From an uncultured Ruminococcus sp. (GTDB lineage Bacteria > Bacillota > Clostridia > Oscillospirales > Ruminococcaceae), in NCBI GenBank assembly GCA_900539095.1, contig UQAR01000028.1, positions 1 to 24,086 on the forward strand: DNA of 24,086 nt. Direction: 5' to 3'. This document shows positions 8,343 through 14,792 of the stretch, piece after piece; within the stretch, counting starts at the first letter, position 1; each line of letters opens with the position of its first letter. The position numbers and the translations under genes are program-made. The notes below the pieces were generated by a model. The model worked only from the letters and a program-made list of their open reading frames with translations, ran no database searches and was not told where the DNA came from.

Positions 8343-9626
8343 TTACTTTGTTATCTTGTCCTTGCCGCCCATGTACATTCTCAGCGGCTCAGGGATATTA
8401 ACTGTTCCGTCAGCGTTGAGATTGTTCTCGAGGAATGCGATAAGCATTCTTGGTGGAGCAACTACTGTGTTGTTAAGAGTGTGAGCAAAATACTTTGTGC
8501 CGTCCTCTGCCTTTATTCTTATGCCAAGACGTCTTGCCTGTGCGTCGCCAAGATTTGAGCAAGAACCAACTTCAAAATACTTCTTCTGTCTTGGGCTCCA
8601 TGCCTCAACATCACAGCTCTTTACCTTGAGGTCTGCAAGGTCGCCTGAGCAGCACTCAAGTGTTCTTACAGGAATATCAAGTGAGCGGAAGAAATCAACA
8701 GAATGCTGCCACAGCTTGTTATACCATGCCATGCTCTCTTCAGGCTTGCAGACAACTATCATTTCCTGCTTTTCAAACTGGTGTATTCTGTAAACGCCTC
8801 TCTCTTCGATGCCGTGTGCACCAACCTCTTTTCTGAAACATGGTGAATAGCTTGTGAGAGTCTTTGGCAGCTCGTCCTCAGGGATAATGGTGTCGATAAA
8901 TCTGCCTATCATTGAGTGCTCAGAAGTACCGATAAGATAAAGATCTTCACCCTCTATCTTGTACATCATGCCTTCCATTTCAGCAAAGCTCATTACGCCT
9001 GTAACAACGTCTGAACGTATCATGTAAGGCGGAATGAAATATGTGAAACCTCTGTCTATCATGAAATCTCTTGCATAAGAAAGAATTGCAGAATGAAGTC
9101 TTGCAATGTCGCCCTTGAGATAGTAGAAACCGTTTCCGGAAGTTCTTCTTGCACTGTCAAGGTCGATTCCGTCAAAGCTTTCCATAATATCAACGTGATA
9201 TGGTATCTCATAATCAGGAACGAATGGATCGCCGAACTTTTCAATCTCAACATTCTCGCTGTCGTCCTTGCCTATTGGAACGCTAGGGTCGATAATGTTA
9301 GGGATAACGAGCATTCTCTCACGGATCTTGCCCTCAAGCTCCTTTTCCTTTTCAGCCATTGCGTCAAGCTCAGCACCGATAGCGGAAACCTCAGCCTTTA
9401 CCTTCTCAGCCTCGTCCTTTTGACCCTTAGCCATAAGACCGCCTATCTGCTTGCTCATTACCTTTCTTTTATTTCTCAGCTCGTCAGCCTTTGTCTTGGC
9501 TGCTCTGTATTCCTCGTCAAACTGAGCTACCTCGTCAACAAGAACGAGCTTTTCGTCCTGAAACTTCTTCTTGATGTTTTCCTTGACAAGCTCAGGATTT
9601 GTACGGATAAGCTTAATATCAATCAT
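8343..9626 (-). CDS. serS: Seryl-tRNA synthetase (divergent motif 3)
   Basis: A 427-residue class II synthetase that charges tRNA-Ser. The N-terminal third (about residues 28-105) is charged and helical, fitting the tRNA-binding coiled-coil arm. Motif 2 is SPCFRKEVGAHGIEERGVYR, followed by HQFEKQEM. The serine-site TAE of typical enzymes reads TSE, and CSNLGDAQARR corresponds to the usual CSN..DFQARR. Motif 3 reads LNNTVVAPPRMLIAFLEN, without the usual bacterial NGSGLA..R pattern, though the arginine is kept. The ATG has AAAGGAG 9 bases upstream. A promoter lies at 9687-9715, giving a leader of only about 55 bases, too short for a T-box. Confidence 0.95.
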   Translation of the reverse strand: MIDIKLIRTNPELVKENIKKKFQDEKLVLVDEVAQFDEEYRAAKTKADELRNKRKVMSKQIGGLMAKGQKDEAEKVKAEVSAIGAELDAMAEKEKELEGKIRERMLVIPNIIDPSVPIGKDDSENVEIEKFGDPFVPDYEIPYHVDIMESFDGIDLDSARRTSGNGFYYLKGDIARLHSAILSYARDFMIDRGFTYFIPPYMIRSDVVTGVMSFAEMEGMMYKIEGEDLYLIGTSEHSMIGRFIDTIIPEDELPKTLTSYSPCFRKEVGAHGIEERGVYRIHQFEKQEMIVVCKPEESMAWYNKLWQHSVDFFRSLDIPVRTLECCSGDLADLKVKSCDVEAWSPRQKKYFEVGSCSNLGDAQARRLGIRIKAEDGTKYFAHTLNNTVVAPPRMLIAFLENNLNADGTVNIPEPLRMYMGGKDKITK

Positions 9627-9686
9627 TTTACATACTCCTTTTAGCTGACGTAAAAAATTTCTTACGCCGCAATATTTATCCTTTTA

Positions 9687-9715
9687 ATAATATCACTAAA
9701 AGGAGATTTTGTCAA
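9687..9715 (-). promoter_or_regulatory. Sigma-A promoter of serS
   Basis: On the minus strand, TTGACA (9710-9715), a 17-base spacer and TATTAT (9687-9692). Start of transcription is expected near 9680. The leader can fold a small hairpin, GGCGTAA / TTACGTC. Confidence 0.85.
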
Positions 9716-9858
9716 GACAAAGCCCCTTTAAAACAGCCTTTAAGAGAACTTATTGATATTTAGATCATAACGCACAAGTCACGTCTATCGGATTTGCATA
9801 CGATTATTACGCAATGTTGCCTTTATCTTGATAAACAGTGCGAATTTCATAAAAACTA

Positions 9859-9887
9859 TTGACATTTTGTATCAAACGTTTTATAAT
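9859..9887 (+). promoter_or_regulatory. Sigma-A promoter of secDF
   Basis: TTGACA (9859-9864), a 17-base spacer and TATAAT (9882-9887): a perfect consensus. Transcription should begin near 9894. The stretch from 9721 to 9858 otherwise holds nothing I can identify. Confidence 0.92.
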
Positions 9888-9908
9888 TATAAGGTGAATG
9901 TGTTCGTT

Positions 9909-9989
9909 ATGGGCGTATTGTGCCCTGACGGCAAAAAAGCCTTTGGGCTTAATAAATTTATCAGGAGGATTAAAGGTGCGAAAAGTTAA
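9909..9989 (+). other. Possible leader peptide ORF overlapping the secD start
   Basis: A 26-codon ORF starting ATGGGCG, encoding MGVLCPDGKKAFGLNKF followed by IRRIKGAKS. It overlaps the secD ribosome binding site and its first 14 bases in another frame. The same leader can form GGGC/GCCC (9911-9925) and AAGCC/GGCTT (9937-9950) hairpins, with an alternative GCCC/GGGC pairing between them. There is no strong ribosome binding site for the ORF, so translation is unproven. It may simply be a structured leader. Confidence 0.3.
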
Positions 9990-11358
9990 AAAACCCGTGT
10001 TTTTTATCGTGCTTTTGTGTATAATTGCATTTGGATATCTTACTTATGCAGGAATACATACTCAGTACGGAGATATAAAAACAAGTTATATCAAGGGTGT
10101 TGAAGATATCCGCTGGGGTATCGATATTCAGGGCGGTGTAAACGCAACGTTTGAACCTGCCGATAATTACGACGCCACAAAGGAAGAAATGGACGCTGCA
10201 AAGGCTGTTATCGAGCAAAGACTTGTAAGCCTTAATATCACAGACAGCGAGGTCTATGTAGACTATAAGAAAAATAAGGTAATGGTCTCATTCCCATGGC
10301 AGGCTAACGAAGAAAGCTTTGACCCTGAGGCTGCCGTTTCTGAGCTTGGCGAAACTGCTAAGCTGGTGTTCAGAAAGGGCAAAGAGGAAAAAGGCGAGCA
10401 GGTGCTCACGGGCAGTGACGTTAAAAAAGCCGAGGCAAGACAGACTCAGGACGAAACAACAGGAAATATCAAGTATGTTGTAAGCCTGACACTCAATAAC
10501 AGCGGTAAAAAAGCTTTTGCTGACGCTACAACTGAGCTTGCCGGAAAAGGCTCTATCTCTATCTGGATGGACGATAAGTGCATTTCAGCACCAAGCGTAA
10601 ATTCAGCTATCACAAACGGCGAATGCGTTATCGAGGGCAACTTCACATACGATTCTGCAAAAGCTCTTGCAGATAAGATAAACGCCGGTTCTATCCCATT
10701 TGACCTTAAAACAACAAGCACGAACATAATTTCACCTACATTGGGTGAGGGTGCAAAAAATGCAATGGTCATCGCAGGACTTATAGCATTTATCGTTATC
10801 GCTGCGTATATCATCATTATCTATAAGCTGCCGGGTTTTGTTGCGTCTATCGCACTTATAGGTCAGGTAATAGGTTCTATCGCCTGCATCACAGGTTTCT
10901 TCGGAAATATTGACAGCTTTACATTGACTATCCCTGGTATCGCAGGTATTATCCTTTCGATAGGTATGGGCGTTGACGCCAACGTTATCACTGCCGAGAG
11001 AATAAAGGAAGAGCTTAACAACGGCAAAACACTCAACGGTGCTATCGAGCTTGGATATAAGAGAGCATGGAGTGCAGTATTCGACGGAAACATCACAGTC
11101 GTATTCGTTGCAATAATCCTTATGGGTGCGTTCGGACCTACAGACAGCGTTTTCGGAACACTTCTCAGCCCTGTATTCTCAGTATTCGGTGCAAGCACAG
11201 CTGGTACTATCTACTCACTGGGATATACACTTCTCGTTGGTATCCTTCTGAACTTTGTATTCGGTATTTTCTGTTCAAGACTTATGCTTTCGTCCCTCTC
11301 AAAGTTCAAGTGCTTTAAGAAACGCAAGCTTTACGGAGGTGCTGAAATAAATGAGTAA
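9976..11358 (+). CDS. secD: Protein translocase subunit SecD
   Basis: A 460-residue membrane protein that, with SecF, uses the proton-motive force to help pull exported proteins through SecYEG. A first helix (about residues 8-26) is followed by the IDIQGG motif, the large extracytoplasmic P1 region, and five further helices. GMGVDANVITAERI carries the key aspartate of the fourth helix. I start at GTG 9976, which has AGGAGG 7 bases upstream. An in-frame ATG at 9898 would begin almost at the transcription start and adds 26 residues that do not look like SecD. The end overlaps secF by 8 bases. Confidence 0.95.
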   Translation: MRKVKKPVFFIVLLCIIAFGYLTYAGIHTQYGDIKTSYIKGVEDIRWGIDIQGGVNATFEPADNYDATKEEMDAAKAVIEQRLVSLNITDSEVYVDYKKNKVMVSFPWQANEESFDPEAAVSELGETAKLVFRKGKEEKGEQVLTGSDVKKAEARQTQDETTGNIKYVVSLTLNNSGKKAFADATTELAGKGSISIWMDDKCISAPSVNSAITNGECVIEGNFTYDSAKALADKINAGSIPFDLKTTSTNIISPTLGEGAKNAMVIAGLIAFIVIAAYIIIIYKLPGFVASIALIGQVIGSIACITGFFGNIDSFTLTIPGIAGIILSIGMGVDANVITAERIKEELNNGKTLNGAIELGYKRAWSAVFDGNITVVFVAIILMGAFGPTDSVFGTLLSPVFSVFGASTAGTIYSLGYTLLVGILLNFVFGIFCSRLMLSSLSKFKCFKKRKLYGGAEINE

Positions 11359-12331
11359 AGAAAAAAAGACCCTGAATGTTGTGGGTCACAGCAAGTTATT
11401 TTATTCCATATCATGTGCACTTATCGCAATTTTTATCATTCTCACATTTGTTATAGGTCTTAACGTTGCTATCGAGTTCAAAGGCGGTACAGTCTTGACT
11501 TATACATACGAGGGCGATATAAAAACATCTGACGTTTCAAATACCGTTTCTGACAGTATCGGAGATAAATGTACAGTAACTCTTGGCGAAAACACAGGAA
11601 ACGCAGGCAAAACAGTAGAGATCAAGTTCTCTTCCACAAAGGGTATAAGCGACGATAAGCAGAACACCCTGAAAACAGCCCTTGAAAAGGATTTTCCTGA
11701 TAACAACATAGAAGTTTATGAGTCAAATGACGTTGCAGCGTCAAGCGGTATGAACTTCTTCTTCAAGTGCCTTGCTGCTTGTGCACTGGCAATGGTCATC
11801 ACTATCATTTATATCGGTTTCAGATTTAAAAAGATAGGCGGTATCTCAGCCGGTGTGTTCTCAGTAGTTGCCCTTGCACACGATATGTGCATGGTCTATG
11901 GCTGCTTTGTAATATGCAGATTTGACATCAACGCAAACTTCATGGCAGTTTTGCTGACTATCCTTGGATATTCTATCAACGCAACTATCATCATTTACGA
12001 TAGAATCAGAGAGAATGAAAATCTCCTTGGCAATAAAATGGAGCTTGAGGATCTTGTAAACCTCTCCATTACTCAGACAATGGGACGTTCTATCCATACA
12101 ACTGTTACAACAGTCCTCGCTATGGCTACAGTTTGTATCGTCTGCATCATCTGCGGCGTAACTTCTATCCTGAGCTTTGCATTCCCACTTATCATAGGTA
12201 TGATCTCAGGTGTTTACTCTTCTAACTGTATCGCACCTACACTGTGGGTACACTGGAAAAAACATCAGGCAAAGAAGTCACATTCAGGCTCTAAGACAGG
12301 CAGCACAAAGAAAAAGGCTGCAAGAAGATAA
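11351..12331 (+). CDS. secF: Protein translocase subunit SecF
   Basis: A 326-residue partner of SecD. The first helix (about 15-36) leads into LNVAIEFKGGT, then a periplasmic-type domain, then five helices from about residue 135 and a basic serine/lysine-rich tail. The helix motif reads GYSINATIIIYDRIREN, so the aspartate usually found after SIN in GYSINDT is alanine (A211); the arginine of QTMGRSIHTT is kept. It overlaps secD and shares its promoter. A hairpin terminator follows at 12357. Confidence 0.95.
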   Translation: MSKEKKTLNVVGHSKLFYSISCALIAIFIILTFVIGLNVAIEFKGGTVLTYTYEGDIKTSDVSNTVSDSIGDKCTVTLGENTGNAGKTVEIKFSSTKGISDDKQNTLKTALEKDFPDNNIEVYESNDVAASSGMNFFFKCLAACALAMVITIIYIGFRFKKIGGISAGVFSVVALAHDMCMVYGCFVICRFDINANFMAVLLTILGYSINATIIIYDRIRENENLLGNKMELEDLVNLSITQTMGRSIHTTVTTVLAMATVCIVCIICGVTSILSFAFPLIIGMISGVYSSNCIAPTLWVHWKKHQAKKSHSGSKTGSTKKKAARR

Positions 12332-12352
12332 TAGCCAATAGCTTATAAAGCA

Positions 12353-12397
12353 AAAAAACACGGACGGTTTGTTCATTTGAACAGCCCGTCCGTTTTT
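12353..12397. terminator. Terminator of secDF, probably bidirectional
   Basis: An outer 8-bp stem ACGGACGG / CCGTCCGT encloses a second helix TGTTC / GAACA with an ATTT loop. It is preceded by an A-run and followed by TTTTT. The outer stem has the same sequence as the gyrA terminator. Confidence 0.88.
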
Positions 12398-12400
12398 ATA

Positions 12401-12445
12401 TGGCAAAATAAAACCAGCCAAACATTTTATCCGTCCAGCTGGTTT
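12401..12445 (-). terminator. Probable terminator of cbiB
   Basis: On the minus strand AAACCAGC pairs with GCTGGTTT (8 bp, 19-base loop), followed by TATTTTG. It lies just beyond the cbiB stop. The long loop makes it weaker than the neighbouring terminators. Confidence 0.55.
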
Positions 12446-12455
12446 GATATCATAA

Positions 12456-13427
12456 TTAAATAAGGAAGAACAATGCAGTTCTTATGACTGCCGTGAAAAG
12501 CATCGCATAAAATGACGTTCCAAGCAGCAACTGATTTGCCCAAAAAATATCGTTTGGCTCGCATGGCTTGAGGTTTCTGCCTATGAGAGGCTTTCTCACA
12601 AGCTGACCGCCGTAGTATTCATCACTGCCAAGCTGTATTCCCAGTGCACCTGCACAAACTGACTGAGTCTGTGCTGAATTAGGGCTAGGCGAACGCCTTC
12701 TGTCTTTGCTGTAGACCTGTGCGGCATTTTTTCCGTCAAGATGCAGGAAAGCAACGTTTATCCTCATAAGCAAAGCCGCTATCCTCGCAGGAATAAAGCT
12801 TAGAACATCATCAAGCTTTGCAGGAAATTTGCCGAAGTTTATGTAAGTGTCTGTCTTGTAGCCCACCGTGTTGTCGATAATGTTTACGGTTCTGTAAAGC
12901 AGACCGCCCAGTCCGCCGAATATCGCCGACCAAAATATCGGTGCGACCGCCCAGTCTGTGGTGTTTTCAGCAACGGATTCAACTGTGCTTTTTATAACGG
13001 CGTCAATGTTCATGTCATCAGTGTCACGAAATGTGACTTTTTTTACTTTACGCTGTGCCGAAGAAAGATTGCCTGCCCTTGCCGCACGCATTACGCCGCC
13101 TGCTGCGGTTTTAAGGGACTTTATAGAAAGTGCCGACCAGCACATTATGCCCTCAAGGAAAATTCCCAGTGCAGCGTTCAGCTTGTAGCCAACGAAAAGC
13201 AAAAGCAGAGAAACTGCGGCAACAATGAGCAAAACTATCACAGTCATCATCATTCCTGCCATACGCTGTGCCTCAGGAGTGTTTTTATAGCTGTTTCTGA
13301 AAACATTATCAAGCTTTTTGACCAGTTTTTTTATGGCAGTCTGAGGATAGAGCACCACTTCCGGGTCGCCAAAAAGCATATCCAGCGTAAAGCCGAGAGC
13401 CAACGCCGCCAGCGAATTTATCAACAT
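12456..13427 (-). CDS. cbiB: Adenosylcobinamide-phosphate synthase CbiB (CobD family)
   Basis: A 323-residue multi-helix membrane protein that attaches the aminopropanol-type arm to adenosylcobyric acid in cobalamin assembly. Family marks are LDMLFGDPE near the N-terminus, ESVAENTTDWAVAPIFW, VNIIDNTVGYKTD, KLDDVLSFIPARIAALL, and SPSPNSAQTQSVCAGALG near the end. I chose the ATG at 13427: the longer in-frame ATG at 13496 lies inside the -35 element, whereas this start has AAAGGA about 9 bases upstream. No other cobalamin gene is next to it in the window; hisC upstream has its own promoter and terminator. Confidence 0.92.
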   Translation of the reverse strand: MLINSLAALALGFTLDMLFGDPEVVLYPQTAIKKLVKKLDNVFRNSYKNTPEAQRMAGMMMTVIVLLIVAAVSLLLLFVGYKLNAALGIFLEGIMCWSALSIKSLKTAAGGVMRAARAGNLSSAQRKVKKVTFRDTDDMNIDAVIKSTVESVAENTTDWAVAPIFWSAIFGGLGGLLYRTVNIIDNTVGYKTDTYINFGKFPAKLDDVLSFIPARIAALLMRINVAFLHLDGKNAAQVYSKDRRRSPSPNSAQTQSVCAGALGIQLGSDEYYGGQLVRKPLIGRNLKPCEPNDIFWANQLLLGTSFYAMLFTAVIRTALFFLI

Positions 13428-13467
13428 ATATACATATCCTTTCTTCAGGCAATAATTACTTATGATA

Positions 13468-13496
13468 ATTATATCACAACATTTTCTGATTTTCAA
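13468..13496 (-). promoter_or_regulatory. Sigma-A promoter of cbiB
   Basis: On the minus strand, TTGAAA (13491-13496), a 17-base spacer and TATAAT (13468-13473). Transcription should begin near 13461, about 34 bases before the chosen start. I see no cobalamin riboswitch, and there is no room for one downstream of this promoter. Confidence 0.85.
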
Positions 13497-13530
13497 TACC
13501 TTTACGCCCTGATTTTAAAGGATATAGCAC

Positions 13531-13557
13531 AAAAAAGGGCGGTCAAAGCCGCCCTTT
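13531..13557 (-). terminator. Intrinsic terminator of hisC
   Basis: A 9-bp perfect stem, AAAGGGCGG / CCGCCCTTT, with a 6-base loop, followed on the minus strand by a T-run. It lies about 85 bases after the hisC stop, beyond a copy of the dispersed palindrome. Confidence 0.88.
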
Positions 13558-13612
13558 ATATATTCTTATTAATAATAAACAAAAGTCTTTCAAAAAAAGC
13601 TAGAAACAGACT

Positions 13613-13634
13613 GGCGAACACTGTTCACCCCTAC
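13613..13634. repeat. Dispersed palindromic repeat, copy 2
   Basis: GGCGAACA-C-TGTTCACC followed by CCTAC, differing from copy 1 by one base in the right arm. It lies between the hisC stop and the hisC terminator. Confidence 0.75.
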
Positions 13635-13640
13635 TCTATA

Positions 13641-14702
13641 TTATTTGCATATCTCCGAAAGCTTTTCTAGCATAAGCTCCATTTCCTCGTCTGTGCCTAT
13701 GGTTATCCTGAGGAAGTTATCTATCCTAGGCTTGTTGAAATATCTCACGAAGATGCCCTTTTGACGAAGATATGTGAATATCTCTTTTGCGGAGAGTTTT
13801 TCGTGCTGTGCAAAAAGAAAGTTCGTTTCACTATCGAGAACTTTGAATCCCATTGTCCTCATTTTTTCAGCTGTTTTATCCCTTGTCGCCTTGACTTTTC
13901 CTACAGTCGTCTTGAAATAGTCCTCGTCAGAAAGGCTTGCCACAGCTGTTTCTATGGCTATCTGGTCGAGAGGATAAGAATTGTATGAGTCCTTTACAGC
14001 CTGCATATAGCTGATAAGTTCGGCACTGGCAAAAGCCATGCCAACTCTCATTCCGGCAAGCGAACGTGACTTTGAGAACGTCTGCGTTACGACCAAGTTG
14101 TCATATTCTTTCACAAGCTCAACGCAGGAATACCTGCCGAAATCCACATATGCCTCGTCGATTATAACAATGCTGTCCTGATTGTTTTCAAGAAGTTCTC
14201 TTATAAATTTCTCACCCACACCAAGGCTTGTCGGAGCATTAGGGTTAGGGATAACAACGCCGCCGTTAGGCTCTTTGAAATCGTCTATATTTATAACAAA
14301 ATTTTCGTCAACGCTCTTTGTCTTGTATGGTATCTTCAAAAGCTCACACCAAACAGGATAGAAAGAGTAAGTTATATCAGGATAAAGTATAGGCTTGTCA
14401 GAGTTGAAAAATGCCCTGAACGCTGTGGCAAGCACGTCATCTGAACCGTTTCCGCAGAAAACATTTTCGCTTTTCAGTCCCACACGCTCCGCAAGTGCCG
14501 CCCTTAGTGCAGAGGCGTCAGCACTAGGATATTTTCTCAGCTCCGCTATGGTCTTGCACTCCAATATCGCCTTTACCTTTGATGACGGCGGATAAGGGTT
14601 TTCATTTGCATTGAGCTTTATTATCTTATCGTTTTTAGGCTGTTCTCCAGCAACGTATGGCTCTATATTTATAAGGTTTTTTCTCCAAAGCTTTTCGCTC
14701 AT
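13641..14702 (-). CDS. hisC: Histidinol-phosphate aminotransferase
   Basis: A 353-residue fold-type I PLP enzyme. Marks are KLNANENPYPPS near the N-terminus, IPNPNAPTS (152-159), DEAYVDF (182-188), the PLP lysine K211 in TFSKSRSLAGMRVG, and FLRITIGT near the C-terminus. In histidine synthesis it transfers an amino group from glutamate to imidazole acetol phosphate. Because cbiB is next door, the related threonine-phosphate decarboxylase CobD was considered, but the motif set is HisC-like and a terminator and promoter separate the two genes. Some HisC enzymes also serve aromatic amino acids. The ATG has GAGAGGAT about 8 bases upstream. Confidence 0.88.
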   Translation of the reverse strand: MSEKLWRKNLINIEPYVAGEQPKNDKIIKLNANENPYPPSSKVKAILECKTIAELRKYPSADASALRAALAERVGLKSENVFCGNGSDDVLATAFRAFFNSDKPILYPDITYSFYPVWCELLKIPYKTKSVDENFVINIDDFKEPNGGVVIPNPNAPTSLGVGEKFIRELLENNQDSIVIIDEAYVDFGRYSCVELVKEYDNLVVTQTFSKSRSLAGMRVGMAFASAELISYMQAVKDSYNSYPLDQIAIETAVASLSDEDYFKTTVGKVKATRDKTAEKMRTMGFKVLDSETNFLFAQHEKLSAKEIFTYLRQKGIFVRYFNKPRIDNFLRITIGTDEEMELMLEKLSEICK

Positions 14703-14752
14703 TTTACATTATCCTCTCTATATTTTATCATAGTAAAGTATTAATATAAAAT

Positions 14753-14781
14753 ATTATAGCACATACCGCTTATGTTGTCAA
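14753..14781 (-). promoter_or_regulatory. Sigma-A promoter of hisC
   Basis: On the minus strand, TTGACA (14776-14781), a 17-base spacer and TATAAT (14753-14758): a perfect consensus. It begins 12 bases after the stop of the upstream sigma-factor gene. I see only a weak hairpin (AAAGC/GCTTT) between them, so some read-through from the sigma gene is possible. Confidence 0.9.
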
Positions 14782-14792
14782 ATAAAAGCCGC

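Noticed and set aside
9093..9644. A 183-codon open frame on the + strand inside serS, and other long opposite-strand frames in gyrA, proA, sigma and gyrB genes
   Set aside because: They overlap strongly supported genes, lack ribosome binding sites and have no recognisable protein features; they are coding shadows.
9627..9720. A T-box riboswitch before serS
   Set aside because: The promoter at 9687-9715 leaves only about 55 bases of leader, far too short for a T-box.
9898..9975. An in-frame N-terminal extension of SecD starting at ATG 9898
   Set aside because: It would start about 4 bases after the predicted transcription start with no ribosome binding site, whereas GTG 9976 has AGGAGG at 7 bases and begins where SecD homology begins.
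13428..13640. A cobalamin riboswitch before cbiB
   Set aside because: The leader after the promoter is about 34 bases, and upstream sequence is explained by the hisC terminator and a repeat.
13641..14702. Threonine-phosphate decarboxylase (CobD) because of adjacent cbiB
   Set aside because: The motifs fit HisC better, and separate promoters and a terminator divide the two genes.
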